Shown: piece by piece, positions 34,049 through 41,193 of the stretch
Layout of the letters: each line of letters opens with the position of its first letter
Numbering within the stretch: position 1 is the stretch's first letter
From: Herbiconiux sp. L3-i23
GTDB taxonomy: Bacteria > Actinomycetota > Actinomycetes > Actinomycetales > Microbacteriaceae
NCBI RefSeq assembly: GCF_023734115.1
Contig: NZ_AP025737.1
Coordinates: 1,364,001 to 1,428,000 of the forward strand
Direction: 5' to 3'
DNA: 64,000 nucleotides
Program-made: the position numbers and the translations under genes
Notes under the pieces: model-generated
What the model saw: only the letters and a program-made list of their open reading frames with translations
Databases searched by the model: none
What the model was told of the DNA's origin: nothing

Positions 34049-34150
34049 GGAAGGGGGCCTCTCGTGGGGGTGGCGAGGTCCCCAGCACGATAGCGAGCCC
34101 AAAGCGGAAGCCCGGTCAACTCCCAGAGTTCTTACAGGCTGCGATATCCC

Positions 34151-34211
34151 GCTCGTTGAGCGCAGCGATACGAAGGGAACAGTCACCTCCGTATCGCTGC
34201 GCTCGACGAGC
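34151..34211. repeat. REP-type hairpin
   Basis: GCTCGTTGAGCGCAGCGATACG pairs with CGTATCGCTGCGCTCGACGAGC, an inverted repeat of the dispersed family described at 30885. It separates the membrane-protein gene from the SDR fragment. Confidence 0.7.
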
Positions 34212-34223
34212 GGCGCCGGAAGG

Positions 34224-34589
34224 TCAGTCCTCCATCGGCACCGGCACGACGGGGCCGAGCACGGCGCCACCGTCGATGACCCACTCGGAGCCGGTGCTGT
34301 AGGTGGCCTCGGCGGCGAGGAAGATCATCAGCGCCGTCACCTCGCTCTGCTTGCCCATGCGGGGGATCGGCTGCTGGTTGTACGACTCTTCCTGCACCTG
34401 CGCGGTCATCGGCGTCTCGACGACGCCCGGGTGAACCGACACGACGCGGATGCCGAGCGGCGCGAACTCGAGCGCGGCTGCCTTCGTCAGTCCGCGGACA
34501 CCCCACTTCGACGCGACATAGGCCGGCTCGGCGGCGAAGCCCTGCAGGCCCGCGGTCGACGACACGTTGATGATTAGCGTCTCAGTCAA
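34224..34589 (-). pseudogene. 5'-truncated SDR gene (C-terminal half only)
   Basis: The 121-codon frame encodes only the second half of a short-chain dehydrogenase: LIINVSSTAGLQG (Ser), YVASKWGVRGLTKAAALEF (YxxxK), VSVHPGVVETPM and TYSTGSEWVIDGGAV. The Rossmann TGxxxGxG and NAG motifs, roughly the first 125-130 residues, are missing. The sequence upstream is not SDR-like. Two copies of GTCAAGCGCCG within ~30 nt of the breakpoint (around 34587-34615) mark a rearrangement scar. A protein without the cofactor site would not be a functional dehydrogenase. A related stranded C-terminus is at 25608-25691. Confidence 0.8.
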
Positions 34590-34634
34590 GCGCCGGGGGA
34601 TGTCAAGCGCCGCGGCGACGCGGCGAACTGCGAG

Positions 34635-34799
34635 CTAGTCGATCGCTCGCCGCTTCGCTAGTAGTTCAGCGGCGAGTCGCTCGGCCGCTGCCTCGTCGAG
34701 GATCTGCCCGGACAGGGTGGTCCATGGTTTTTCGTCGAGGTCGATGTCCTCGATTGTCGAGTCCGGTGTGACTCGGAAGTCCTCGGGATTGATGCGCAC
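34635..34799 (-). CDS. Small protein, function unknown (54 aa)
   Basis: GTG-initiated frame behind GGGAGTTGAG. The product starts VRINPEDFRVTPDSTIEDID and ends with an acidic-to-basic helix DEAAAERLAAELLAKRRAID. It has no cysteines or membrane segment, and the composition looks protein-like (amphipathic C-terminal helix). It lies directly upstream of the truncated SDR, at the rearranged junction. I do not recognise it. It could be an antitoxin-like or mobile-element leftover. Confidence 0.45.
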   Translation of the reverse strand: MRINPEDFRVTPDSTIEDIDLDEKPWTTLSGQILDEAAAERLAAELLAKRRAID

Positions 34800-34914
34800 C
34801 CTCAACTCCCTGTCTTGTAAGCATCTCTTGTCTCAGCGGTCTCGAGGGTAGTAGCAGCGGCTCGTGGGCGGCTTCTTATTACCCCCTTGCGCTCGATCTC
34901 GGCGAGTCCTAACC

Positions 34915-34932
34915 TACAACCAAATGGTTGTA
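34915..34932. promoter_or_regulatory. ArsR operator palindrome over the start codon
   Basis: TACAACCA-AA-TGGTTGTA is a perfect 8+8 palindrome with a 2-nt spacer whose right arm overlaps the ATG of the ArsR gene (34924). Operators of this form (ACAACCA...TGGTTGT) are known for ArsR regulators paired with AHSA1/SRPBCC genes. Placement on the start codon would couple repression to its own gene. No SD precedes the ATG, so the mRNA may be leaderless. Confidence 0.7.
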
Positions 34933-35283
34933 CGACAGCAGATCGAACTCAGCGACGACGACGTGGATCGCATGTTCCGCGCCCTCGCCGACGCCACCCG
35001 GCGTGACATCGTCCGACGCACACTCCGTGCCGAGGCGACGGTCTCCGAGCTCGCCACCTCGTACGCCATGTCGTTCGCGGCCGTGCAGAAGCACGTCGCC
35101 GTATTGGAGGAGGCGGGTCTGGTGACCAAGCAACCTCGTGGACGTGAGCGCATCGTGCGCGGCAACCCGGACGCGATCCGGCGCGCGCAGGCGGCACTCG
35201 ACCAGTTCGAATCCATCTGGCGGGCGCGCATCGATCGACTCGACGCGCTGCTCGAAGAAGACACCCCCACGAAATCCGACTGA
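34924..35283 (+). CDS. ArsR-family transcriptional regulator (SRPBCC-associated)
   Basis: A 119-aa winged-helix repressor: MFRALADATRRDIVRRTL, then the recognition helix region VSELATSYAMSFAAVQKHVAVLEEAGLV and the wing KQPRGRERIVRGNP. Metal-binding cysteines are absent, as expected for the subgroup that regulates AHSA1-domain partners. The downstream double-AHSA1 gene begins 12 nt after the stop. The ATG sits on an operator-like palindrome. The upstream in-frame codons from 34864 are unlikely to be coding. Confidence 0.9.
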   Translation: MVVRQQIELSDDDVDRMFRALADATRRDIVRRTLRAEATVSELATSYAMSFAAVQKHVAVLEEAGLVTKQPRGRERIVRGNPDAIRRAQAALDQFESIWRARIDRLDALLEEDTPTKSD

Positions 35284-35294
35284 AAGGTTCTGTC

Positions 35295-36293
35295 ATGCCC
35301 GTCACTTCTGTCGAGAAGGATCTCGACGCACTGACCCTGACGATCGTCGCCGACTTCGCCGCCCCGGTGCAGCGAGTGTGGGACGCCTACACCGACCCGC
35401 GCCAGATCGAACGCTTCTGGGGTCCGCCCACCTATCCCGCCACCTTCACCCGCCATGATGTCGCGGTCGGCGGCCGCAGCATCTACGCGATGACCGGCAC
35501 CGAGAACGGCGACTCGCACGGCGGCTACTGGGAGTGGACCGCCGTCGACGCCCCGAACTCGTTCGTCGTGAACGACGGCTTCCTCGCCGAGGATGGCACC
35601 GCGACCACCGGGCTCCCGGTCACGCGGATGTACTTCACCTTCGCTCCCACCGACTCCGGCACCCGAGTAACCACGGTCTCCTCCTACGACTCGCTCGAGG
35701 GGCTCGAGCAGGTTCTCGCGATGGGCATGGAGGAAGGCCTTCGTCAGTCGATGGCGCAGATCGACGACGTGCTCGCCGACCTCTCGTCGTTCGCGGCGGA
35801 CCACGCAGCCGAGTCGCAGATCCTCAGCGACACAAAGGTGCGCGTCTCTCGCGTCATTCGTGGGTCGGTGGCGCAGGTGTGGCAGGCGCACAACGATGCC
35901 GACCTGATGAAGCAGTGGCTGCTCGGCCCCGACGGCTGGACGATGCCCGTCTGCGAGATTGCAACGAACGTGGGCGACACCTACCGCTACGAGTGGGAGC
36001 AGGACGGGGGAGAGGGCCGCTTCGGCTTCACCGGCGAGCTCCTCGAGAGCGACGCGCCCTACCGCGCGGTCACGACGGAGTCGATGATCGGCATGGAGGG
36101 CCCGGGCACCACCAACGAGATGACCCTCACTCCGGTGGAGGGTGGCACGCTGCTCACGATCCTGATCACCTACCCGAGCGCCGAGGTCCGCGACATGGTG
36201 CTCAACACGGGAATGGTCGGCGGCATGGAGGCCAGCTACGCCCGCCTCGAGTCGGTCATCGCCTCCGACGCCCGGGAGCTCGCCGACGCCTAG
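35295..36293 (+). CDS. Double SRPBCC (AHSA1-like) domain protein
   Basis: A 332-aa fusion of two Bet v1/AHSA1 domains. The first (about 15-160) starts TIVADFAAPVQRVWDAYTDPRQIERFWGPPTYPATFTRHDV. The second (about 180-325) starts KVRVSRVIRGSVAQVWQAHNDADLMKQWLLGPDGWTMPVCEI. Each has the W(G/L)GP motif and the C-terminal long helix. Single-domain partners of ArsR regulators are common. The head-to-tail fusion is notable. The domains probably bind hydrophobic ligands in the cytoplasm. Co-transcribed with the ArsR gene. Confidence 0.88.
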   Translation: MPVTSVEKDLDALTLTIVADFAAPVQRVWDAYTDPRQIERFWGPPTYPATFTRHDVAVGGRSIYAMTGTENGDSHGGYWEWTAVDAPNSFVVNDGFLAEDGTATTGLPVTRMYFTFAPTDSGTRVTTVSSYDSLEGLEQVLAMGMEEGLRQSMAQIDDVLADLSSFAADHAAESQILSDTKVRVSRVIRGSVAQVWQAHNDADLMKQWLLGPDGWTMPVCEIATNVGDTYRYEWEQDGGEGRFGFTGELLESDAPYRAVTTESMIGMEGPGTTNEMTLTPVEGGTLLTILITYPSAEVRDMVLNTGMVGGMEASYARLESVIASDARELADA

Positions 36294-36325
36294 CCCATCC
36301 GGGACCGCCCGTTGAGCGAAGCGAC

Positions 36326-36364
36326 ACGAAGGGACCCCGCCACCACCGGTCGGGGTCCCTTCGT
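36326..36364. terminator. Perfect 14-bp hairpin between convergent genes
   Basis: ACGAAGGGACCCCG (36326-36339) and CGGGGTCCCTTCGT (36351-36364) are exactly complementary with an 11-nt loop. It follows the AHSA1 gene by 32 nt, precedes the oppositely oriented DUF6157 remnant and overlaps a REP half-site. It likely terminates both directions. Confidence 0.7.
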
Positions 36365-36391
36365 CACGCCTGGGGCAGTTCATCGCAACAG

Positions 36392-36803
36392 CTAGGCCCG
36401 CTTCGACCGCATCGCCTTCAGCTGCTTGATCCCGTCGTCCGCCACCAACTCGGCGTACCGCTCCGACCCGAGCGCGACGAGCGCGAGCCGGCCTTCCGCA
36501 TCGTGGTGTGTGCCCCACCCGTACCGCTTGCCGAGCGGCGACGAACGGAAGCAGGCCTGATCCTTCGCGAAGAACGCTTCTCGCGCGGCGGGCTTGTCGG
36601 CATCCGCGATCTGTTGGCGGGTGGCATACACCTCGAACAGAACATCGTCGGAGGTGAACTCGTAGGGATGCGCGGCGATGAGCTCGTATTGAAGTGCTGC
36701 CACGGTCGGGCCTTTTCGCGTTCGCGGGAGGCTCCTCCGGCCCGCTCACCGGGCAGTCGTCGGCGACCTGGATGAACGCGTTGGCGTAGTTCGTGGTTCC
36801 CAT
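36392..36803 (-). pseudogene. DUF6157 gene with a frameshift
   Basis: The start codon at 36803 opens MGTTNYANAFIQVADDCPVSGPEEPP, the DUF6157 N-terminus. The rest of the family, TVAALQYELIAAHPYEFTSDDVLFEVYATRQQIAD ... CFRSSPLGKRYGWGTHHDAEG ... KAMRSKRA, is encoded in another frame (36703 down to 36392). The two frames meet at a TTTT run (36713-36716). Removing one T/A restores a normal ~136-aa protein (...PANAKGPTVAALQYE...). This may be a real inactivation or a sequencing error in the homopolymer. The family has no known function. Confidence 0.82.
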
Positions 36804-36881
36804 GACACCACCTTGCCGAGCGCGGCATGGCTCCGCTAGCCCGCGGCGAAGCTGCAGCCGCTCGTCGCGTCGAGATGGGCG

Positions 36882-37443
36882 CTACTGGGCGCAGGCGAGG
36901 TCGGACGCGAACAAGCCGACGCCGGCTGCGCGGGCCTCGGCGGACGCCGCTTCGATCTCAGCGAGGAACCGGAAGTTGTCGCCGTACTGCACCGGCTCGG
37001 CGAGCCCGGCCCGCGCGAGCTCGGTGCCGACGCTACGTCCGTCCTCGAGGTAGACCGCGGCGAGCAGCCGGTCGTACCGGCCGGTCGGCTCGACATCGAA
37101 GGCGAGCCGCACGGACGTCCCCGACGGGAGCAGCTGCGACGTGAACGCCGACGCTTCGGGCCCCAGGCACTCGACCGGCGAGTCCGGCTTGACGCTCTCG
37201 GGGGCGTCGACATTGAGGATGCGCACCCGCTGACTCCCGCCGTCGAACGTGACGATCACGGTGTCGCCATCGACGACCCGCTCGACCACCGCTTCAGCTT
37301 CGGAGGCCCCCGAGCTCCCAGCGACCGGAACGTTCGCGCCGGGAGCGTCCTTGAGTCCCGAAGTACCAGACAGCTACCAGCACGATGAGCGCGCCGATTA
37401 CCACAGACGCAAACCGTCCTTCTATCCGCCGCGACCGCGCCAC
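36882..37443 (-). pseudogene. Membrane-anchored thermonuclease-like (SNase) gene with a frameshift
   Basis: The nuclease domain (from about 37289) is intact: VVERVVDGDTVIV, RVRILNVDAPESV, ECLGPEASAF, VRLAFDVEPTGRYDRLLAAVYLEDGRSVGTELARAGLA, which includes the catalytic Arg/Glu-type positions of Ca-dependent thermonucleases. In front of it, in a different frame, a GTG at 37443 encodes a basic start and membrane helix (ARSRRIEGRFASVVIGALIVLVAVWYFGTQ). Removing one G near 37349-37350 joins them (...FGTQDAPGANV...). As sequenced, the nuclease lacks its export/anchor segment unless translation starts at the GTG at 37289. Sequencing error is not excluded. Confidence 0.75.
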
Positions 37444-37504
37444 GTCGACTCACTTTCTGCTGGAACCCGGCCCGCCCGCTGAGCAAAGCGATACGGAGTC
37501 CCGC

Positions 37505-38167
37505 CTACGGCCCACCCCGCCAGTGATCGATCCGATGGTGATCAGGCGTGAACCCATGATCCACACCCCAGAGCACCGCTTGGGTACGACTCTCGACACC
37601 GATCTTGCGGTAGGTGCTGCGGATGTACGACTTCACCGTGTTCGGGCTCAAGTAGGTGAGCTGGGCGACCTCGGCGTTGCTCTTGCCCTGCGTGATCAGC
37701 GCCAGGATCTCGGATTCCCGATCCGTGATCCCCTCGCGCTTGCCCGGCCAATCGAGTCCCGGCGCACTCCGTGCCCGACGTGGCTCCTCCATAAAGAGGA
37801 CCTCGCCGGCGTGGATGCGCTCGAGCGCCTCGACGAGCTCGCCTGCGCCGAGTGTCTTCGACAGGTACCCGTCGACGCCGTGGTCGCGGGCGCTCTGCAC
37901 GAGCGAGGGCTGGAAGTTCCAGGTGTAGACGACGACTTTGTCGGCACTCGGATTCTTCACCAGCTCGGCGATCTGGTCGTGATCCGATTCGGGCTGCGCG
38001 AACGAGTCGTAGAGCACGATGTCGACCCGGTCGTTGGTGTCGGTGTTCGCGTTGATCTCGGCGACGAGCACGCGGTCGCGGTAGTCGTCGAACATCCGGG
38101 CCAGCCCCATGAGCACGACGTCGTAGTCGTCGACGAGGGCGACCGTGATCGCGTCGGAGCCGTTCAT
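37505..38167 (-). CDS. NarL/LuxR-family response regulator
   Basis: A 220-aa two-domain regulator. The receiver domain (1-130) has acidic LVDDYD, phospho-acceptor Asp in DIVLYDSF, Thr in VVVYTW and Lys in LSKTLG. The HTH is ITDRESEILALITQGKSNAEVAQLTYLSPNTVKSYIRSTYRKIGV. No kinase is adjacent, so it is an orphan. Two similar elements upstream (38186-38220) are candidate binding sites. The ATG at 38167 has no good SD. Confidence 0.9.
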   Translation of the reverse strand: MNGSDAITVALVDDYDVVLMGLARMFDDYRDRVLVAEINANTDTNDRVDIVLYDSFAQPESDHDQIAELVKNPSADKVVVYTWNFQPSLVQSARDHGVDGYLSKTLGAGELVEALERIHAGEVLFMEEPRRARSAPGLDWPGKREGITDRESEILALITQGKSNAEVAQLTYLSPNTVKSYIRSTYRKIGVESRTQAVLWGVDHGFTPDHHRIDHWRGGP

Positions 38168-38185
38168 GATGCGCCCACGCTAACC

Positions 38186-38220
38186 CTCCCTAGGGGTGTA
38201 GTCCCACCTCCCCAAGGGTG
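38186..38220. promoter_or_regulatory. Tandem operator-like elements upstream of the LuxR regulator
   Basis: CTCCCTAGGGGTG (38186-38198) and CTCCCCAAGGGTG (38208-38220) are 22 nt apart, two helical turns, in the gap between the LuxR-type gene and the divergent GlsB-like gene. Each is a partial palindrome, which suits dimer binding by a response regulator. Confidence 0.45.
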
Positions 38221-38315
38221 GAAAGACTGGAACCTCATCCCGGCGCCGCGCTCACTCGGGCGCAGTCGGGGAAGCGCATGTCGGTAGACGTGCACCAACG
38301 AAGAAGGCGGACATC

Positions 38316-38594
38316 ATGCTCGGTCTCATCATCAGCATCATCGTCATCGGCCTGATCGCGGGCGCTCTCGCCCGACTGATCGTGCCGGGCAAGCAAAACG
38401 TCGGAATCGTCGCGACGATCCTGCTCGGCATCGTCGGGTCGTTCATTGGAGGCTTCCTCGGCTTCCTGCTCTTCGGCCAGGACGCGCAGGACGGCTTCCT
38501 CCAGCCCGCGGGCATCATCGGCTCGATCATCGGCGCCATCATCGCCCTGCTGATCTGGATCGCGGTCACCCGCCGCAGCGCCGCCCGCCGCTGA
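38316..38594 (+). CDS. GlsB/YeaQ/YmgE-family membrane protein
   Basis: A 92-aa protein with three hydrophobic helices: [23 protein letters not shown], then [25 protein letters not shown], then [19 protein letters not shown], and a basic C-terminal tail. It matches the transglycosylase-associated / GlsB stress-response family in length and Gly pattern (GxxxG). Located in the cytoplasmic membrane, function uncertain. AAGAAGG precedes the ATG. It is divergent from the LuxR regulator, which may control it. Confidence 0.9.
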   Translation: MLGLIISIIVIGLIAGALARLIVPGKQNVGIVATILLGIVGSFIGGFLGFLLFGQDAQDGFLQPAGIIGSIIGAIIALLIWIAVTRRSAARR

Positions 38595-38652
38595 GGCGTT
38601 GACTCGCTCGGAGGCCCGGCAGCTCATCGCGAGCCGCTGGGCCTTCGCGCAC

Positions 38653-38682
38653 CCGCCCGTTGAGCGAAGCGATACGAAGGGA
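38653..38682. repeat. Single REP half-site
   Basis: CGCCCGTTGAGCGAAGCGATACGAAGGG occurs as one unpaired half between the GlsB-like gene and the ABC ATPase gene. Similar single halves are at 32977, 37474 and 60711. Confidence 0.6.
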
Positions 38683-38758
38683 ACAGTCGCAAGCGCCCAC
38701 CTGTGGGTCCCCCTTGAGACGGACGCGAGCGAGCCGAGCATTCCCTAACGTGCTGGAC

Positions 38759-39571
38759 ATGGCCAACGAAACCGCAGCACCTGCCGTCCCGTCGCCTGAA
38801 CCCGTCGCCCCCGGCGGCGCACCAGCCTTACGCATCTCCGGCTTACGCAAGTCGTTCGGTCAGAAGGTCGCGGTCGATACCCTCGACCTCACCGTCCCGA
38901 CCGGCTCCTTCTACGGTCTCGTCGGCCCGAACGGCGCCGGCAAGACGACGACCCTGTCGATGGCGACCGGGCTCCTCCGCCCCGACGCCGGCACGATCGA
39001 GGTGCTCGGCACCGACGTGTGGCGCGACACCGTCAAGGCGAAGTCGCTCGTTGGCGTGCTGAGCGACGGCATCGCGATGTTCGACCGGCTCACCGGCGAA
39101 CAGCTCGTCACCTACCACGGCCTCCTCAACGGCATGGACAAGCCGACCGTCGCCGAACGCGTCTCCGACCTGCTCGACCTGCTCGACCTGAAGTCCGCGG
39201 GCGGCACCCTCGTCGTCGACTACTCGGCCGGTATGCAGAAGAAGATCGCGCTCGCCTGCGCCCTCGTCCATGCTCCGCGTCTGCTGGTGCTGGATGAGCC
39301 GTTCGAGTCGGTGGATCCGGTGTCGGCGGCGAACATCCGCGACATCCTCGCCGGATACGTCCGCGGCGGCGGAACCGTCATCGTGTCCAGCCACTCGATG
39401 GATCTCGTGCAGCGCATGTGCGACCACGTCGCCGTGATCGGCGCCGGCCGGCTGCTCGCCGCGGGCACCGTCGATGAGGTGCGCGGCGGATCTACCCTCG
39501 AAGACCGTTTCGTCGAGCTCGTCGGCGGACGCCAGCACTCGGAGGGCCCGGCATGGTTGCACACCTCCTGA
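38759..39571 (+). CDS. ABC transporter ATP-binding protein (exporter type)
   Basis: A 270-aa ABC ATPase. Walker A GLVGPNGAGKTTTLSMATG, Q-loop region LVGVLSDGIAMFDRLTG, signature-like DYSAGMQKKIALACAL and Walker B LLVLDEPFESVDP, with switch His in VSSHSMD. The signature is D-YSAGMQ, as in export ATPases of the CcmA/YhaQ group. It overlaps the permease gene by 19 nt. The ATG at 38759 has no clear SD. GTG at 38750 is in frame. Confidence 0.9.
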   Translation: MANETAAPAVPSPEPVAPGGAPALRISGLRKSFGQKVAVDTLDLTVPTGSFYGLVGPNGAGKTTTLSMATGLLRPDAGTIEVLGTDVWRDTVKAKSLVGVLSDGIAMFDRLTGEQLVTYHGLLNGMDKPTVAERVSDLLDLLDLKSAGGTLVVDYSAGMQKKIALACALVHAPRLLVLDEPFESVDPVSAANIRDILAGYVRGGGTVIVSSHSMDLVQRMCDHVAVIGAGRLLAAGTVDEVRGGSTLEDRFVELVGGRQHSEGPAWLHTS

Positions 39572-41127
39572 GCCTGCGTTACCGCTTGATGTGGAACGGG
39601 ATGCGCCGCAGCACCCTGATCCTCATCTCGACCCTGCTCGGTGCGTTGTGGGGTCTGTTCGTGCTCGTCGGCCTGGTCATCGGCCTTTTCGCGCTGTCGT
39701 TCACCGACCCGCAGACCATCTGGATGGTTGCCACCCTCGTCGGCGCGGTGACCGTGCTCGGCTGGGTGATCGTGCCGCTTCTACTGCGTGCGATGGACCA
39801 GTCGCTCAGCGTCGAGAAATTCCGCACCTTCCCGATCCAGCCGCGCCGCCTCGTCGTCGCGCTGCTGGCCGTGGCGCTGCTCAGCGTCCCGGCGATCGTG
39901 ACCGCCGTGGCGGCGCTCGGCACGACCCTTAGCTGGGTGCGGGAGCCGACCGCACTGATCGCGGCGCCGTTCGCCGGTGCCCTCGGTGTGCTGATCTGCG
40001 TCACCGCGTCGAAGGCGTTCGAGTCGGTGGGCGCGTCGCTGTCGTCGGGACGCCGTTACCGCGAGGTGATGGGCGTGATCGTCTTCGTGCCGCTCATCCT
40101 GATCGGCCCGATCATCGGCCTGGTCGGTTCGTCGGTGGAGTCGATCGCCGGCGACCTGCCGCGCATTGCGTCGATTGTGTCGTGGACGCCGCTCGGCGCT
40201 CCGTGGTCGATCCCGGGCGACATTGCGCTCGGCCGCCCGCTCGAGGCGCTGGCGAAGCTCGCGATCGCGCTCGTCACGCTGGCGGTGCTGGTCCTGCTGT
40301 GGAGCCGCAGCCTCGCCGTGCTGCTGGTGGCGTCGCCGCGCGCCGGTTCAGGGTCGTCGAAGTCGAAGGGCCTCGGACCGTTCAACTGGTTCCCCGGCAC
40401 CCCGACGGGCGCGGTCGCCGCCCGCACCTCCGTCTACTGGATGCGCGACCCCCGCTACGGCGGATCCCTCGTCGTCCTACCCGCACTCGCCATCCTGGCC
40501 GTGTTCCTAGCCTTCACGGGCTCGGACTGGTTCCTGCTGGGCCTCGGCCCGATCTTCGCGGCGATCCTGTCGATCACGTTGTGCGCGGAGGTGTCGTACG
40601 ACGGCACCGCGTTCGCCTCGCACTTGTCGTCGCGCCTGAGCGGCCGCGCAGACCGGGCGGGTCGGGTGTGGACATTCGCGATCATCTCGGTGCCGCTCGT
40701 GCTGGTCGCAACCATCGTCCCGCTGATCGCGCTCGATCGCGCCGCGGACATCCCCGCGCTGCTGGGCATCGCCCTGGGCGTCCTGCTGACAGGCTTCGGT
40801 GTCTCGAGCGTCGCATCGGCCCGGTTCTTGATGCCGGTGCCGGCGGCGGGGGACAGCCCTTTCAAGTCTCCGTCGGGCAGCTCCTTTGCGGGCCAGCTGC
40901 AGATGTTCGTGACCTGGGCGATCGTGTTCGCGCTGGCGATCCCCGAGCTAGTGCTCGGGGCGATCGGGCTGATCACGGGACAGGTGCTCTTCGGTGTCCT
41001 TACGCTGGCCGTCGGCGTAGTGCTCGGGGTGGTGCTGATGATCGTCGGCATCCGCCAGGGCGGTGCGCTGCTTGACCGCCGCGGGCCGGAGCTGCTGACC
41101 GCACTGCGGCGCGCGAAGGGTGCCTGA
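39553..41127 (+). CDS. ABC transporter permease (exporter partner)
   Basis: A 524-aa membrane protein with about 12 hydrophobic segments, beginning SLRYRLMWNGMRRSTLILISTLLGALWGLFVL. The large loop (about 270-300) includes GSSKSKGLGPFNWFPGTPTGAVAARTSVYWMRDPRYGG. The overlap with the ATPase gene indicates a two-gene transporter. The substrate is unknown. No drug-resistance marks are visible. Confidence 0.85.
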   Translation: MVAHLLSLRYRLMWNGMRRSTLILISTLLGALWGLFVLVGLVIGLFALSFTDPQTIWMVATLVGAVTVLGWVIVPLLLRAMDQSLSVEKFRTFPIQPRRLVVALLAVALLSVPAIVTAVAALGTTLSWVREPTALIAAPFAGALGVLICVTASKAFESVGASLSSGRRYREVMGVIVFVPLILIGPIIGLVGSSVESIAGDLPRIASIVSWTPLGAPWSIPGDIALGRPLEALAKLAIALVTLAVLVLLWSRSLAVLLVASPRAGSGSSKSKGLGPFNWFPGTPTGAVAARTSVYWMRDPRYGGSLVVLPALAILAVFLAFTGSDWFLLGLGPIFAAILSITLCAEVSYDGTAFASHLSSRLSGRADRAGRVWTFAIISVPLVLVATIVPLIALDRAADIPALLGIALGVLLTGFGVSSVASARFLMPVPAAGDSPFKSPSGSSFAGQLQMFVTWAIVFALAIPELVLGAIGLITGQVLFGVLTLAVGVVLGVVLMIVGIRQGGALLDRRGPELLTALRRAKGA

Positions 41128-41193
41128 TTTCGGCGTCCTTCCTGTTTGCAGCGCCTAATGAGTGGCGCAGTGCGCGCGGTTAGTCTTCGGCGC

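Noticed and set aside
34914-36803. Long minus-strand frame over the ArsR/AHSA1 pair
   Set aside because: Only its first ~38 codons (from 36803) are real, as the N-terminus of the DUF6157 remnant. The rest is antisense to ArsR/AHSA1.
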